Assembly (NCBI RefSeq): GCF_019670005.1 | Contig: NZ_AP019783.1 | Location: 1,632,501 to 1,696,500 of the forward strand | DNA: 64,000 nucleotides | Origin: Methylomagnum ishizawai | GTDB taxonomy: Bacteria; Pseudomonadota; Gammaproteobacteria; Methylococcales; Methylococcaceae | Direction: 5' to 3' | Shown: positions 1 through 8,092 of the stretch, in pieces | Layout of the letters: every line of letters starts with the position of its first letter | Position numbering within the stretch: position 1 is the stretch's first letter | Program-made: the position numbers and the translations under genes | Notes under the pieces: generated by a model | The model's database searches: none | What the model saw: only the letters and a program-made list of their open reading frames with translations | What the model was told of the DNA's origin: nothing

Positions 1-2
1 CC

Positions 3-191
3 GGTCGATTCGGTGACATCATGAGCTATTACGATCCCGAGGTCGGCGTCTACGCCAATCCCGACCTGGCTGTTTGCGCGGGTTCGCCTTGCGGCGTGCC
101 CATCGACCAGCCGGGGGCGGCGGACGTGGCCCTGACCTTCAACCAAACCGCGCCGACCGTGGCGGCTTTCTCGCGGTCGACCTCCCCATGA
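3..191 (+). CDS. C-terminal end of a secreted reprolysin-like zinc metallopeptidase (partial)
   Basis: The frame is open from the window edge and ends at TGA 189-191, giving 62 residues. It contains a DIMSYY element, then YANPDL, a Cys-rich AVCAGSPCG stretch and a final FNQTAPTVAAF segment. In reprolysin/M12B-like peptidases the Met-turn MSY is followed by an SNP-type segment, a Cys-X-Gly-X-Cys-Gly stretch and a final Asn/Thr-rich helix, so the match is with the region just after the zinc site. The HExxH motif itself would lie upstream of the window. It ends 44 bases before the next start. The family call rests on this short tail only. Confidence 0.5.
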   Translation, partial: GRFGDIMSYYDPEVGVYANPDLAVCAGSPCGVPIDQPGAADVALTFNQTAPTVAAFSRSTSP

Positions 192-235
192 TGGGCACAC
201 CATCCCTCCACCACCATAACCAAAACGAGGCATCC

Positions 236-961
236 ATGCGTTCCCTGTCCCCGCTCAAATCCTTGGTCCTGGCCTTCGCGGTCCTGGGGCTGGCCGGTTG
301 CGCCGGCGCCAAGATCAAGAACACCACCGAAATCGCCACTTCCGGCCTGCCCAGGCCGCAGCAGGTGTTGATCTACAACTTCGCCGTGAGTCCCTCCGAG
401 GTCAAGGCCGGTTCCGGCCTGCTGTCCAAGTTCCAGAACACCGACCCCACCGCCGAGGAAATGCAGATCGGCCGGGAAGTGGCCGACGCCCTGGCGACCG
501 AGCTGACGGTGAAACTCCAGTCCTGGGGTTTGAACGCGATCCGGGCCGACCAGAATATGCCGCTGAATCCGGGGTCGATCCTGGTGACGGGGCAATTCGT
601 CAACATCGACGAGGGCAGCCGTTTGAAGCGGACGGTCATCGGCTTCGGCGCGGGGCAATCCTCCATCGACGCCAATGTCAGCGTGATGGCCCCGACCAAC
701 CAGGGCTATCAGCAATTGATCGGCTTCGACGCCCATGCCGACAGCGGCAAGATGCCGGGCGCGGCGGTCATGGGTCCGGTCGGTGCCGCCGCCGGGGCCG
801 GCACGGCGGCGGTGGTGGCGACCAACGCGGCCATCGGCACGGTCAAGAACTACAAATCCTCCTCGGCGCAGCAGGCCAAGGGCATGGCCGACGAGGTCGC
901 CAAGGCCTTGGGCAAGTATTTCGCGGAGCAGGGCTGGATCGATCCCAGCTTGGCCAAGTAG
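236..961 (+). CDS. DUF4410 family outer-membrane lipoprotein
   Basis: The product has 241 aa. An N-terminal signal peptide ends in a lipobox LAGC (residues 19-22), so it is probably a lipoprotein. The body shows the DUF4410 pattern: a VLIYNFAVSP strand near residue 46, a central VTGQFVNIDEGS segment and an Ala/Gly-rich hydrophobic stretch near residues 185-200. I chose ATG 236 because GAGG lies six bases upstream and the signal peptide starts there; the frame runs further upstream but adds no plausible secretion signal. The biochemical role of DUF4410 is unknown. The gene is convergent with the carbonic anhydrase-like gene, with a strong hairpin between them. Confidence 0.75.
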   Translation: MRSLSPLKSLVLAFAVLGLAGCAGAKIKNTTEIATSGLPRPQQVLIYNFAVSPSEVKAGSGLLSKFQNTDPTAEEMQIGREVADALATELTVKLQSWGLNAIRADQNMPLNPGSILVTGQFVNIDEGSRLKRTVIGFGAGQSSIDANVSVMAPTNQGYQQLIGFDAHADSGKMPGAAVMGPVGAAAGAGTAAVVATNAAIGTVKNYKSSSAQQAKGMADEVAKALGKYFAEQGWIDPSLAK

Positions 962-1010
962 CGGGCGGGGGGCGGGATCGGGGTTCCGCGCCAACGTCCA
1001 GGAAACGACG

Positions 1011-1046
1011 ACGGCCCCGCCGGGTGGCAACGCCCGGCGGGGCCGT
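1011..1046. terminator. Bidirectional terminator-like hairpin
   Basis: A perfect 14-base stem (1011-1024 with 1033-1046) and an 8-base loop lie between two convergent genes ending at 961 and 1059. There is no clear U tract on either side, so it may act as a transcript end stabiliser rather than a classical terminator. Confidence 0.5.
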
Positions 1047-1058
1047 CCGCGCGGGGGC

Positions 1059-1805
1059 TCAGAGTTCGATGGATTGCCTGCCGCCGGGGATGCCGTCGCC
1101 CGCCAGGAGGCAGCTTTGCGGATACACCCAATCGCCGTCGTCGGGACCGTGAACCAGGATGCCGGTCATGAAGGCGTAGTCGTAGACCGTGGGATCGACC
1201 CCGCCCAGCAGGCGTTCGCCGTCCTCGCGGATGATTTGGCAGGCCAGCCGGGTGGTGGCCAGGAGGTCGGGTTGTTCGCCATAGCGGAGGCCCGAGAGCA
1301 GCTTCTGGCGGACGCAGCATTGTTCGAGGTCGTCGAAGTCGGTGCGCGGATCGATGCGGCCCGAGGCCAGTTCCTTCAGCACCGCCGCCAGCGAGCCGCA
1401 GGCGTGGGAAGCCTCGTGCAAGCCCTCCCGGTAGACCGCCCCGATCTCGCCCTGCCCGGAAATGGCGATATGCGGCAGGGCGAAGAACACGAAGCGCCGC
1501 CGCCCGCCCACCAGGGGGGCATGGGAGACGCCGGTCAGGATGCCGCTACGCCCCAGCAGCAGGAAGCCGCCCAGGCTGCGGCAGCCGAAGGTCTTGCCCC
1601 AGTGGCGGGTGACCCCGGTCACGAAGGCCGAGGCGATTTCGTCCCGGCACACCGCGACCATCCCCAGGGTATTGGCGTCCTCGAAGCCGTAGTCGGCGAG
1701 GCGGACGGCACCCTGCTGGAGATAGTCGTCCAGGGGCAGGCTGCCCGGCAGTCGGGTGTCCAGGGCTTGCCGGAACAGCGGGAAAGCGTTGGGTAGCGTG
1801 GGCAT
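1059..1805 (-). CDS. LCIB/LCIC-like beta-type carbonic anhydrase domain protein
   Basis: The product has 248 aa. Features typical of the limiting-CO2-inducible B/C family are visible: an early Cys-Arg-Asp (CRDEIASAF, about residue 53), a Gly-rich LGGFLLLGRSGILTGVSHAP stretch, a FALPHIAIS segment (His) and an EASHACGSL segment with a second Cys. In the family, two Cys and a His bind zinc in a beta-carbonic-anhydrase-like site, and the likely ligands are present here. ATG 1805 has a GGAG box upstream. It begins 12 bases after the Ca2+/H+ antiporter stop, so the two are almost certainly co-transcribed. The role in inorganic-carbon handling is inferred from the family. Confidence 0.6.
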   Translation of the reverse strand: MPTLPNAFPLFRQALDTRLPGSLPLDDYLQQGAVRLADYGFEDANTLGMVAVCRDEIASAFVTGVTRHWGKTFGCRSLGGFLLLGRSGILTGVSHAPLVGGRRRFVFFALPHIAISGQGEIGAVYREGLHEASHACGSLAAVLKELASGRIDPRTDFDDLEQCCVRQKLLSGLRYGEQPDLLATTRLACQIIREDGERLLGGVDPTVYDYAFMTGILVHGPDDGDWVYPQSCLLAGDGIPGGRQSIEL

Positions 1806-1817
1806 CGTGGCTCCGTG

Positions 1818-2915
1818 TCAGGGGTGGAAATAGAAAGCGGTGCCCAATATCCCATAGGTGGTGAGCAGCAGGGAACCTTCCAGCCAGTTCGAGCGGCCAT
1901 CGGCGCTGATGGAATTGGCGATGCCCACCGCGATGACCGCCGCCACCAGCTCGAAGGAATGGAATTCCAGGTTCATGGGCTTGCCCATCAGGAAGCCGGC
2001 GATGACCAGCACCGGCGCGACGAACATGGCGATTTGCAGGCTCGAACCCACCGCCACCGCCACCGCGAGGTCCATCTTGTTCTTCATGGCGAAATTGGCG
2101 ACGGTGATATATTCCACCATGCCGCCGAACAAGGGGATCAGGATCACGCCGATGAACAACTCGGTCAGGCCCATGCTGGTGATCGCCAGCTTGAGGCTAT
2201 CGACCAGCAATTCCGAGACGAACACCAGGAGGCAACTTCCCGTCAGCAGGATGAGGATGGGTTTCCACAGGGCGACCTGCCCTTTGGCGGCGTCCTCGTC
2301 CTCGTCCGAATGCAGCGAGGCTTCGTCCAATTCGTAGAGCTGGCGGTGGTTCTGCATCGAGAACACCAGGGACAGCATATAGAACATCAGCAATAGTCCG
2401 GCGGCGACCAGGGAGAAGTGGTCGAGCAGCTTGGGGTCCATGCCGGAGGAGGTGTAGTGGATCGCGGTCGGGGTCAGCAGCACCACCAGGGCCAGGTTCA
2501 GGGAGGAGGCGTTGATGCGGGCGACCCGCGAGGGGAAGCGTTGCTCGCGGTGTTTCAGCCCGCCCAGGAACATCCCGGCCCCCAGTGCCAGCAGCAGGTT
2601 GGCCGCGATGGTGCCGGTGATGCTGGCCTTCACCACATCGCCCAGACCTTGGGACAGCGCCACCACCGAGATGATCATCTCGGTGGCGTTGCCGAAGGTG
2701 GCGTTGAGCAGGCCGCCCAGGGTGGGGCCGACCTCGCCCGCGATGGTTTCGGTCGACTCGGCGATGAGGGCGGCGATGGGGATGATCGCCAGCCCCGAGA
2801 TCAGGAATACAGCCATCGGATCGAGTGCCAGCCGCTCCGCCAGGAAACTGGCGGGCACCAGGATCAGAATCCACCATACGGTTTTGCTGCCGAGTTCGCG
2901 GGGCAGGGTTCCCAT
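1818..2915 (-). CDS. cax: Calcium/proton antiporter (Cax family)
   Basis: This 365 aa inner-membrane protein has about 11 predicted helices. The two alpha-repeat signatures of Ca2+:cation antiporters are clear: GNATEMIIS near residue 74 and GGMVEYITVA near residue 265, each with the ion-binding acidic residue. An acidic loop (SDEDEDAAKG) separates the two halves, as in Cax proteins. The start at 2915 is preceded by AAGG. The frame stays open upstream to 3317, but that part is antisense or alternate-frame sequence over the EcsC gene. It probably exports Ca2+ (or another divalent cation) in exchange for H+. It is the penultimate gene of the long minus-strand set. Confidence 0.9.
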   Translation of the reverse strand: MGTLPRELGSKTVWWILILVPASFLAERLALDPMAVFLISGLAIIPIAALIAESTETIAGEVGPTLGGLLNATFGNATEMIISVVALSQGLGDVVKASITGTIAANLLLALGAGMFLGGLKHREQRFPSRVARINASSLNLALVVLLTPTAIHYTSSGMDPKLLDHFSLVAAGLLLMFYMLSLVFSMQNHRQLYELDEASLHSDEDEDAAKGQVALWKPILILLTGSCLLVFVSELLVDSLKLAITSMGLTELFIGVILIPLFGGMVEYITVANFAMKNKMDLAVAVAVGSSLQIAMFVAPVLVIAGFLMGKPMNLEFHSFELVAAVIAVGIANSISADGRSNWLEGSLLLTTYGILGTAFYFHP

Positions 2916-3073
2916 TGTTTGCCTTGTGTACTTTGTCCAGAGGGAGGGTTCGTGGCCGGGATGGCCCGCGCCTATTGTGTGTGGCGGTGGGATGGCCGGG
3001 CCATCCGCCGCAGTGATTCCGCTAATTCGGGTATGCGGCCCGAAGTCCGTAAAACGATTTATGCGGGCGCGTT

Positions 3074-3892
3074 CTAGATCGGCGCGATCCAGGTCACTTT
3101 GCCGCGCTCGCGCAGCCAGCGCTCCTGGAACACCCGCTTGGCCGCCACCCCGGCGCGGTCGACGAACTGCCGGTTCAAATAGGCGTTGAAGGCGATATTG
3201 AAACCGGGGATCAACGCGCCCAGTTCCGCCCCCAGCACCGCCCGTTGCAAGGCCTTGTTGGCCGATTCTTCCATTGCCTGGTTGATGAGCGAGGTTTCGA
3301 TCTGGCGGCGGTGGCATTCCAGGGCGCGGGACTTTTGTTCCGGGGTCGCGGCCAAGGATAGCGCCAGGATGCCGATCATGGTGTGCCGGTCGGCTTCGCT
3401 ATGGGCCGCGTAGCCATAGGCTTGCGAAACCTCGTGGATCACCCTGAGGGCACCGAACAGCAAGGCGGGGATACCCACCGCCGTCGAGACCGGCCCGCCC
3501 GCCCCGGTGGCCGCGCCCATGCCGAGGGCGATGCGGCTGGCGTCGGCGATGATCCGGTCGGCCAGGGCGTCGCAGAATTCCAGCGGCTGGGCGGCGATAT
3601 CATCCAGGCTGTGCATATCCGCCAAGCGTAGGCGCTTATCCTTGAAAATGCTGTCGTCGCGGGCGATTTGCCCGGCGGCCTTGTTGAGGGCGTTCATCGC
3701 CGCCTGGACCGGGGCGTCGGGGATGAGCTTGCCGCTCAGCTTGCCCAGCGAACCCGCGACTTGGTTGGCCAGGCGCTTGGTCATGCCGGGCTTTTCGCCT
3801 TTCCAGGCCGCGATGGCGCAGACCTGCCGCAATTCGTACTCGTTCAGCACATGCGGGGTGCCGTCAATCGCGGTGAGGCTCTGCGCGGCCAT
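3074..3892 (-). CDS. EcsC family protein
   Basis: The product has 272 aa. It matches the EcsC family in layout: a charged N-terminal helical part (KGEKPGMTKRLANQVAG), a Gly/Ala-rich hydrophobic centre (GMGAATGAGGPVSTAVGIPALLFGAL, with the helix flanked by charged residues), an HSEADRHTMIGILALSLA segment, and a final GAELGALIPGFNIAFNAYLNRQF region. EcsC proteins are named after Bacillus EcsC, whose biochemical role is unsettled; many are peripheral or integral membrane proteins. It starts two bases after the stop of the upstream gene, so it is translationally close to it. The following gap of 158 bases holds an almost perfect 17-base palindrome at 2990-3006. Confidence 0.75.
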   Translation of the reverse strand: MAAQSLTAIDGTPHVLNEYELRQVCAIAAWKGEKPGMTKRLANQVAGSLGKLSGKLIPDAPVQAAMNALNKAAGQIARDDSIFKDKRLRLADMHSLDDIAAQPLEFCDALADRIIADASRIALGMGAATGAGGPVSTAVGIPALLFGALRVIHEVSQAYGYAAHSEADRHTMIGILALSLAATPEQKSRALECHRRQIETSLINQAMEESANKALQRAVLGAELGALIPGFNIAFNAYLNRQFVDRAGVAAKRVFQERWLRERGKVTWIAPI

Positions 3893-3894
3893 GC

Positions 3895-4566
3895 TCAGCG
3901 TTTGCTCCCGTCGTGTGGATAACGCCGCTCCAGATCGTCCAGGAAACGGTTGATTTGCTTCATGCCGCCCCGTGCGAATTTGGGCGAATGGCCTTGCCGC
4001 CATTTTTCCAGCCGTTTGCGGTTGCCGGGCCAGAGGGCGGCGGCCCCCGCGATCAGGAAGGGCGTGCCGATGACGCCCGGCACCACGACACCGATCACCC
4101 CGGCCACGATCAGCACCCAGGCCACATCCTTGGCGAGATGCTCGACGCGGTCCACGACATCCGCGTCGTTGGCGTTGCCGCCGCCGGTTTCCGGGGCGAT
4201 TTTGACGAGGCAGGGCAGGGTGGCGGGTGCCGCTTCCGGTGCGGAGCGCGCGTCGCCGGCTTGGGTTGCCTCCGTGACCGGCACCGCTTCGGGGTTAAGT
4301 TCGGGGAGCGGCGTGGCCGTGTCGGTGGCCGTGGGGGGGATATCCGCGGGGGATTCCGGGGGCGGCGTGGCGATGGCCGCTGTGGTTGCGGTTTCGACCG
4401 CCGCCGTGGCGCTGCGGGCCGCTTCCAGGGTGGACCCTGGGGCCGGTGTGTCGCTGTGGGTGTCGGGTGCCGCCGGTTCCTTGGGGGCGGGCGCTAGGGC
4501 GATGTCCGCGCCGGGCTGGGCTTTCCGGCGTCTTTTTTTGGGGGGACTGGTCGTGTTGGCGTTCAT
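3895..4566 (-). CDS. Membrane protein with Ala/Pro-rich N-terminal half, unknown function
   Basis: The product has 223 aa. Residues 1-110 are low complexity (Ala, Pro, Thr, Glu) after a very basic start (PPKKRRRK), as in a flexible cytoplasmic linker. Residues about 148-180 form a hydrophobic hairpin (VLIVAGVIGVVVPGVIGTPFLIAGAAAL) followed by a basic WPGNRKRLEKW segment, which resembles the small PGPGW-type membrane proteins. I do not recognise the whole protein. It lies between the inactive P-type ATPase and the EcsC gene, 60 bases after the former, with a stable hairpin in the gap. It probably anchors something to the membrane. Confidence 0.6.
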   Translation of the reverse strand: MNANTTSPPKKRRRKAQPGADIALAPAPKEPAAPDTHSDTPAPGSTLEAARSATAAVETATTAAIATPPPESPADIPPTATDTATPLPELNPEAVPVTEATQAGDARSAPEAAPATLPCLVKIAPETGGGNANDADVVDRVEHLAKDVAWVLIVAGVIGVVVPGVIGTPFLIAGAAALWPGNRKRLEKWRQGHSPKFARGGMKQINRFLDDLERRYPHDGSKR

Positions 4567-4593
4567 ACCCTGAATCTCTTTATATGAATTGCG

Positions 4594-4620
4594 GCGGGCG
4601 GGGAGGCGTTCCCCGCCCGC
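4594..4620 (-). other. Intercistronic hairpin after the inactive ATPase gene
   Basis: Eleven-base perfect inverted repeat (4594-4604 with 4610-4620) and a 5-base loop, immediately 3' of the stop at 4627. No U tract follows on the minus strand. It could protect the upstream mRNA or lower read-through into the next gene. Confidence 0.45.
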
Positions 4621-4626
4621 TAGGCG

Positions 4627-7011
4627 CTAGACCGTCAACCGTGCGGGCTGGGTGCGGCTGGCGGCGCTGGACCGCAACGAAGCCTTGGCGGAACGGTAGA
4701 CGTTGTATACGGCGATATTGGCCAGGATGCCCGCCGTGATGCCGTTCAAGAGCCCCGCGAAGGCCCCGACGATGCAGAGCAGGTTGGGGATCATCGCGGT
4801 GCGGCAGGTTTTGACGATACGCTCGCGGTTTTCCGCCGAGAGTGCCGCGATATCCGCCAAGGGTTCCAGCGATTCGCCGAGCAGCACGATATCGACCGCC
4901 ACATCATCCGCCAAATCGGCCCCACCGGCCAGCGCGACGGTGACGTGGGCGTGTTCGCGCAGGGCCGGGCTGGTGCGGGAGTTTCCTATCCAGACTGGGC
5001 GCACGTCCCGGCGCCGCAAGCCTTCCAGGAACAGGATTTTGCGTTCCACCGACAAATCGCCGCTGTGGAGTTCCACCCCGAGTTGCTGGGCGAGGGCGGC
5101 GGTTTCGGCTTCCGGTTGGTCGGAAACCAGGAAGACTTGGAAACCCAGGCGGCGCAGGCGGGCCACCGCTTCGGCGGCTTGCATCCGGGCGGCGCGGCGG
5201 AATTCCAATTCGGCCACCACCGTGCCGTCGATCTCGACTTCCAAATGCGCGGTGGTGTCGCCCACGGGTTTGGCCCCGCGCAGGACGATGCGGTGCTTGC
5301 CATCGCGCACGGTCACGGAATCGGCGTCCATGGCCTGCAATTCGGGTTGGCGCACCACGAGGCCGCGTTCCGCGCACGCCCGCGCCAAGGCCGCCGAGCG
5401 CTCGTCGCCCAGGTACAGCCCCGCCCCCGCCACGTGCTGCAACAAGGCGTCGGTTTCGGGGATGCGGGAGCGCATGGCACCGAGGTCCAGGGCGCGTAGG
5501 CGCAGGGCCGGTTGATCCTCCAGCACCACGAACTTGCTTTCATGGAAGCGTTGCAGGGCGCTGGGGTTGAGGATCAGGGCGCCGCGTCCCGCCGCCAGTT
5601 TGATATCGCGGGAAGTTTCCAGGGGCACGGCGAGTTCGGCCCCGCTCAGCCAATCCTGGTGCAGGATCGCGCCGACGGTGAACAAATCGCCGACCACGAG
5701 GCCGACGCCCGCCGCCGCCAAGGTCGGGGGCACGGTGCGGTCCACCAGGGCGATGGAACGTTGGTTCAGGGCCGGGTCCGCGGGGATGGCCGCGACGGTG
5801 CGGGCCATGGATTGGGCGATCTGGGCGGCGCGGGTTTCCTGGCCGGTGCGCTCCACTTCGATTTGGACGCGGCCCGCGACCACGGTGCTGCCGGCATAGA
5901 CGGCATCCCCAGGGATTTTGCGCACCGAGGTGGCCGCGCCGGACAAATGGGTTTCGTGGACCAGGGCCGATCCCTCGATCACCCGGCCATCGACCGGGAT
6001 AAGGTCGCCTTCCGCCGCGCCGATGGCGTGGCCGGGCGTGAGTTGCTCCACCGGGGTCATGACCTCGATGCCCTCGGCGGACAGGAAGCGGGCCTGTTCC
6101 GGGGCCGGGACGGTTTCCCGCGCCAGGGCTTGGCTGTGGGTGGCGACATCCTTGCGCCAGCGCCGCGACCAGTAGCGGAACGACCAGTCGGTCAGGGCGT
6201 AGGCCAGGACCTGGCCGCTGACGATGGAGCAGGCCAGGAGGGCGGTGGTCCAGACCGGGGTGCCGAATTTGCCCCGGCGCAATTGCTGGCCGGCTTCGCG
6301 CAACATGCCGAAATTGGTGACGACCAATAGCCCGGCGCAGACCGGCGTGGCCAGCGGCAACACCAGTTCGCCCACGGTGGCGAGTCCGACCGAGGCGTTG
6401 GCGACGGTCAAATCCACCGGTTTGGCTTGCGCCACGGCCATGGGAGCTGAGCCATGGGCGGCGGGCCGTTCGACGGCGCGGAGGAGGGCGGCGGGCGTGA
6501 CGACGCGCCCGTCGTAGCTCACCCAGAGCTTGCCGGAACTGCGGATGGCGCTGGCGTCCTTGACGCCGGGCAGGCCACGCAGGGCCTGCTCCGCCGCCAG
6601 CCCGAAGGCCGGGTCTTGCAGGATGCCGGGATGGCGCAGTTGCAGCTTGCCCCGGCTATCGCCCAGGATTTCCCAGGTCGAGATCAGGTCGCCATGGCGG
6701 TGGAAGGTCACGGCCTCGCTCACGCGCCAAGCCGGGAGGGCGCTGTCGGCGATGGCTTGGCCCTGGCCTCCGACGGCGGCGGACAAACGGGCCAGGAAGG
6801 CTTTTTTATGGGCCGCGTCCACCTCGAAGCGGATCAGGGCGGCGTCTTCGCCGGGCAACAAGGCCAGCGAACGCAGTTCCGCCAGGCCCAACACCCGGCG
6901 GGCGAAGCAACGGAGCAATTGCGGGTCGGTGCCCGCGAAAATCCGGCCATCCTCGATACGGATCGAATCCGCGCCCAGGCTGATTTTGGGTTTCAGGACG
7001 CTGCCGTTCAT
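4627..7011 (-). CDS. Catalytically inactive P-type ATPase-like protein (pseudo-ATPase)
   Basis: The product has 794 aa and is paralogous to the intact ATPase at 8617-11190. The shared fold can be followed along its length: a matching N-terminal domain (TFHRHGDLISTWEI against VHYHRYGNHVTGWQI), an actuator-like part (GDLIPVDGRVIEG, residues 336-347), and a C-terminal hydrophobic pair. Every catalytic motif is replaced. The TGE loop is SGA (357-359). The phosphorylation motif DKTGT is EDQPA (498-502). The GDGxND hinge is GNSRTS (676-681). The HP locus is absent. It cannot form a phosphoenzyme, so a regulatory or scaffolding role is inferred. Its ATG overlaps the stop of the 67 aa gene by four bases. 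The frame is intact and full length, which argues against simple decay. Confidence 0.8.
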   Translation of the reverse strand: MNGSVLKPKISLGADSIRIEDGRIFAGTDPQLLRCFARRVLGLAELRSLALLPGEDAALIRFEVDAAHKKAFLARLSAAVGGQGQAIADSALPAWRVSEAVTFHRHGDLISTWEILGDSRGKLQLRHPGILQDPAFGLAAEQALRGLPGVKDASAIRSSGKLWVSYDGRVVTPAALLRAVERPAAHGSAPMAVAQAKPVDLTVANASVGLATVGELVLPLATPVCAGLLVVTNFGMLREAGQQLRRGKFGTPVWTTALLACSIVSGQVLAYALTDWSFRYWSRRWRKDVATHSQALARETVPAPEQARFLSAEGIEVMTPVEQLTPGHAIGAAEGDLIPVDGRVIEGSALVHETHLSGAATSVRKIPGDAVYAGSTVVAGRVQIEVERTGQETRAAQIAQSMARTVAAIPADPALNQRSIALVDRTVPPTLAAAGVGLVVGDLFTVGAILHQDWLSGAELAVPLETSRDIKLAAGRGALILNPSALQRFHESKFVVLEDQPALRLRALDLGAMRSRIPETDALLQHVAGAGLYLGDERSAALARACAERGLVVRQPELQAMDADSVTVRDGKHRIVLRGAKPVGDTTAHLEVEIDGTVVAELEFRRAARMQAAEAVARLRRLGFQVFLVSDQPEAETAALAQQLGVELHSGDLSVERKILFLEGLRRRDVRPVWIGNSRTSPALREHAHVTVALAGGADLADDVAVDIVLLGESLEPLADIAALSAENRERIVKTCRTAMIPNLLCIVGAFAGLLNGITAGILANIAVYNVYRSAKASLRSSAASRTQPARLTV

Positions 7012-7211
7012 GCGAGGCTCCCCCCGGTCCAGGGCTTGAGCTGGCCGATATCGACCAGACGGTCCAGTTCCGCCACGACCTTGGCGTCGTCGGCTTCGAG
7101 GACGTTGTAGAGTTCGCGCAGCTTCTCGCGCTTCCTATGGATTTCGAACCCGACCGCCGCGATGAGGGCCAGGCCGAGGATCAGGGTGACGGTATTGGAT
7201 GCTTGCTCCAT
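7008..7211 (-). CDS. Small single-pass membrane protein, copy 2 of a duplicated pair
   Basis: The product has 67 aa. Residues 7-23 form one transmembrane helix, followed by GFEIHRKREKLRELY, an acidic DDAK patch and a C-terminal LKPWTGGSLA. It is clearly paralogous to the 69 aa protein at 7843-8052: both keep GFEI-x-RKR, LRE-x-Y, DD and LKPWT. The basic stretch right after the helix suggests the C-terminus is cytoplasmic. ATGA overlap with the inactive ATPase gene suggests translational coupling, so the two products may be made in equal amounts. No known family recognised. Confidence 0.7.
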   Translation of the reverse strand: MEQASNTVTLILGLALIAAVGFEIHRKREKLRELYNVLEADDAKVVAELDRLVDIGQLKPWTGGSLA

Positions 7212-7243
7212 GGTGTGCTTTCCGGGCGGATGGTGTGAATGTT

Positions 7244-7777
7244 TTAGTTGGGTTGGATCATGATTTCGGTGCCGGTCCTGATGACCTCGATGGCTCCTTT
7301 GATGCCGTCGCGGTGCAGCTTCTCGCGGATATCGACCTCGATGTTGGGGCTTTGCCGGTGGATGGCGAGGAAGGCCAGGAATTCCTGGAGGGCGGCCAGC
7401 GCCTTGCTGGGGTGCTTGATGACGCCGAGGTTCAGGTGGAAGCCGTGGTATTCGGGACGGCCCGCTTGGTTCACCGCGTTGAGGTCGCGGGCCAGCAGGA
7501 TCGGATCCTTGCCGATGAAATGCGGGTTGCGGCGGATCAGGTCGGTGGATTGCTCCCGCGTCAGCACGAACAAGGGGTCGTCGTTCTGGAATTGCAGGAT
7601 CATGTCCAGGTTGTCGCGGATCACCTTGGCGGCGGCGCAATCCCAGCCGGAATCGATCAGGAAGAAATGGAACCGGGCCTTGGGCGGATGGTTTGCCTGG
7701 AAGGGCGCGGGTTCCTGGGGTTCCACCATGGCCGGGCGGTGGCCTGCGCGTTCTGGGCTGGGGGCGGTATCGGACAT
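7244..7777 (-). CDS. Soluble protein of unknown function, copy 2 of a duplicated pair
   Basis: The product has 177 aa. After about 35 Pro/Glu-rich residues, a compact domain begins with RFHFFLIDSGW and continues through DPLFVLTREQS, NPHFIGKDP, YHGFHLNLG and a C-terminal KLHRDGI. Each of these segments recurs in the 145 aa paralogue at 8093-8530. There is no signal peptide or membrane helix. I chose ATG 7777 because GAGG lies eight bases upstream; a longer frame to 7870 would overlap the neighbouring gene. The conserved FLxDxGW and PLFVLxREQS segments suggest an alpha/beta fold, but I recognise no family. It precedes a small membrane protein in both copies. Confidence 0.65.
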   Translation of the reverse strand: MSDTAPSPERAGHRPAMVEPQEPAPFQANHPPKARFHFFLIDSGWDCAAAKVIRDNLDMILQFQNDDPLFVLTREQSTDLIRRNPHFIGKDPILLARDLNAVNQAGRPEYHGFHLNLGVIKHPSKALAALQEFLAFLAIHRQSPNIEVDIREKLHRDGIKGAIEVIRTGTEIMIQPN

Positions 7778-7842
7778 GGCTACACCTCGTTGGCGATGGG
7801 CTGGGATCGGAGGGATGCGGCCCGGCGGTCCGGGCCTTCGGC

Positions 7843-8052
7843 TCAGGGCAGGCTGGAACCCGGCGTCCAAGGCTTGAGTTTGCCGTCCTCGACCATTTGC
7901 TCCAGGGCGATGCAGATATGGCGGTCGTCCTTGTCCAGCACGTCGTAGGTTTCCCGGAGGCGCTTGCGTTTGCGCGAAATCTCGAAGCCGAACCAGGCGA
8001 TCGCCAGGGTGGCGGTGAGTCCCGCGATGATATTGCTGAATTGTTCGTTCAT
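7843..8052 (-). CDS. Small single-pass membrane protein, copy 1 of a duplicated pair
   Basis: The product has 69 aa. A transmembrane helix (about residues 8-22) is followed by GFEISRKRKRLRETY, DKDD and LKPWTPGSSLP, the same plan as the 67 aa protein at 7008-7211. A good ribosome site (GGGGAGAACAAG) precedes ATG 8052. It starts 40 bases after the 145 aa gene and is followed after 65 bases by the second soluble copy. Pairwise conservation of both members of the pair shows the whole two-gene unit was duplicated. Function unknown; the location suggests it helps one of the ATPases. Confidence 0.7.
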   Translation of the reverse strand: MNEQFSNIIAGLTATLAIAWFGFEISRKRKRLRETYDVLDKDDRHICIALEQMVEDGKLKPWTPGSSLP

Positions 8053-8092
8053 CTTGTTCTCCCCGGTGTGGGTGGAAGGATGGGGGTGTCCG

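Noticed and set aside
2916-3317. N-terminal extension of the Cax frame
   Set aside because: The extension overlaps the EcsC gene in another frame and lacks homology to antiporters; ATG 2915 starts at the first helix.
4627-7011. Reading the 794 aa protein as a normal metal-transporting ATPase
   Set aside because: All phosphorylation and dephosphorylation motifs are substituted, so transport by the P-type cycle is not possible for this protein alone.
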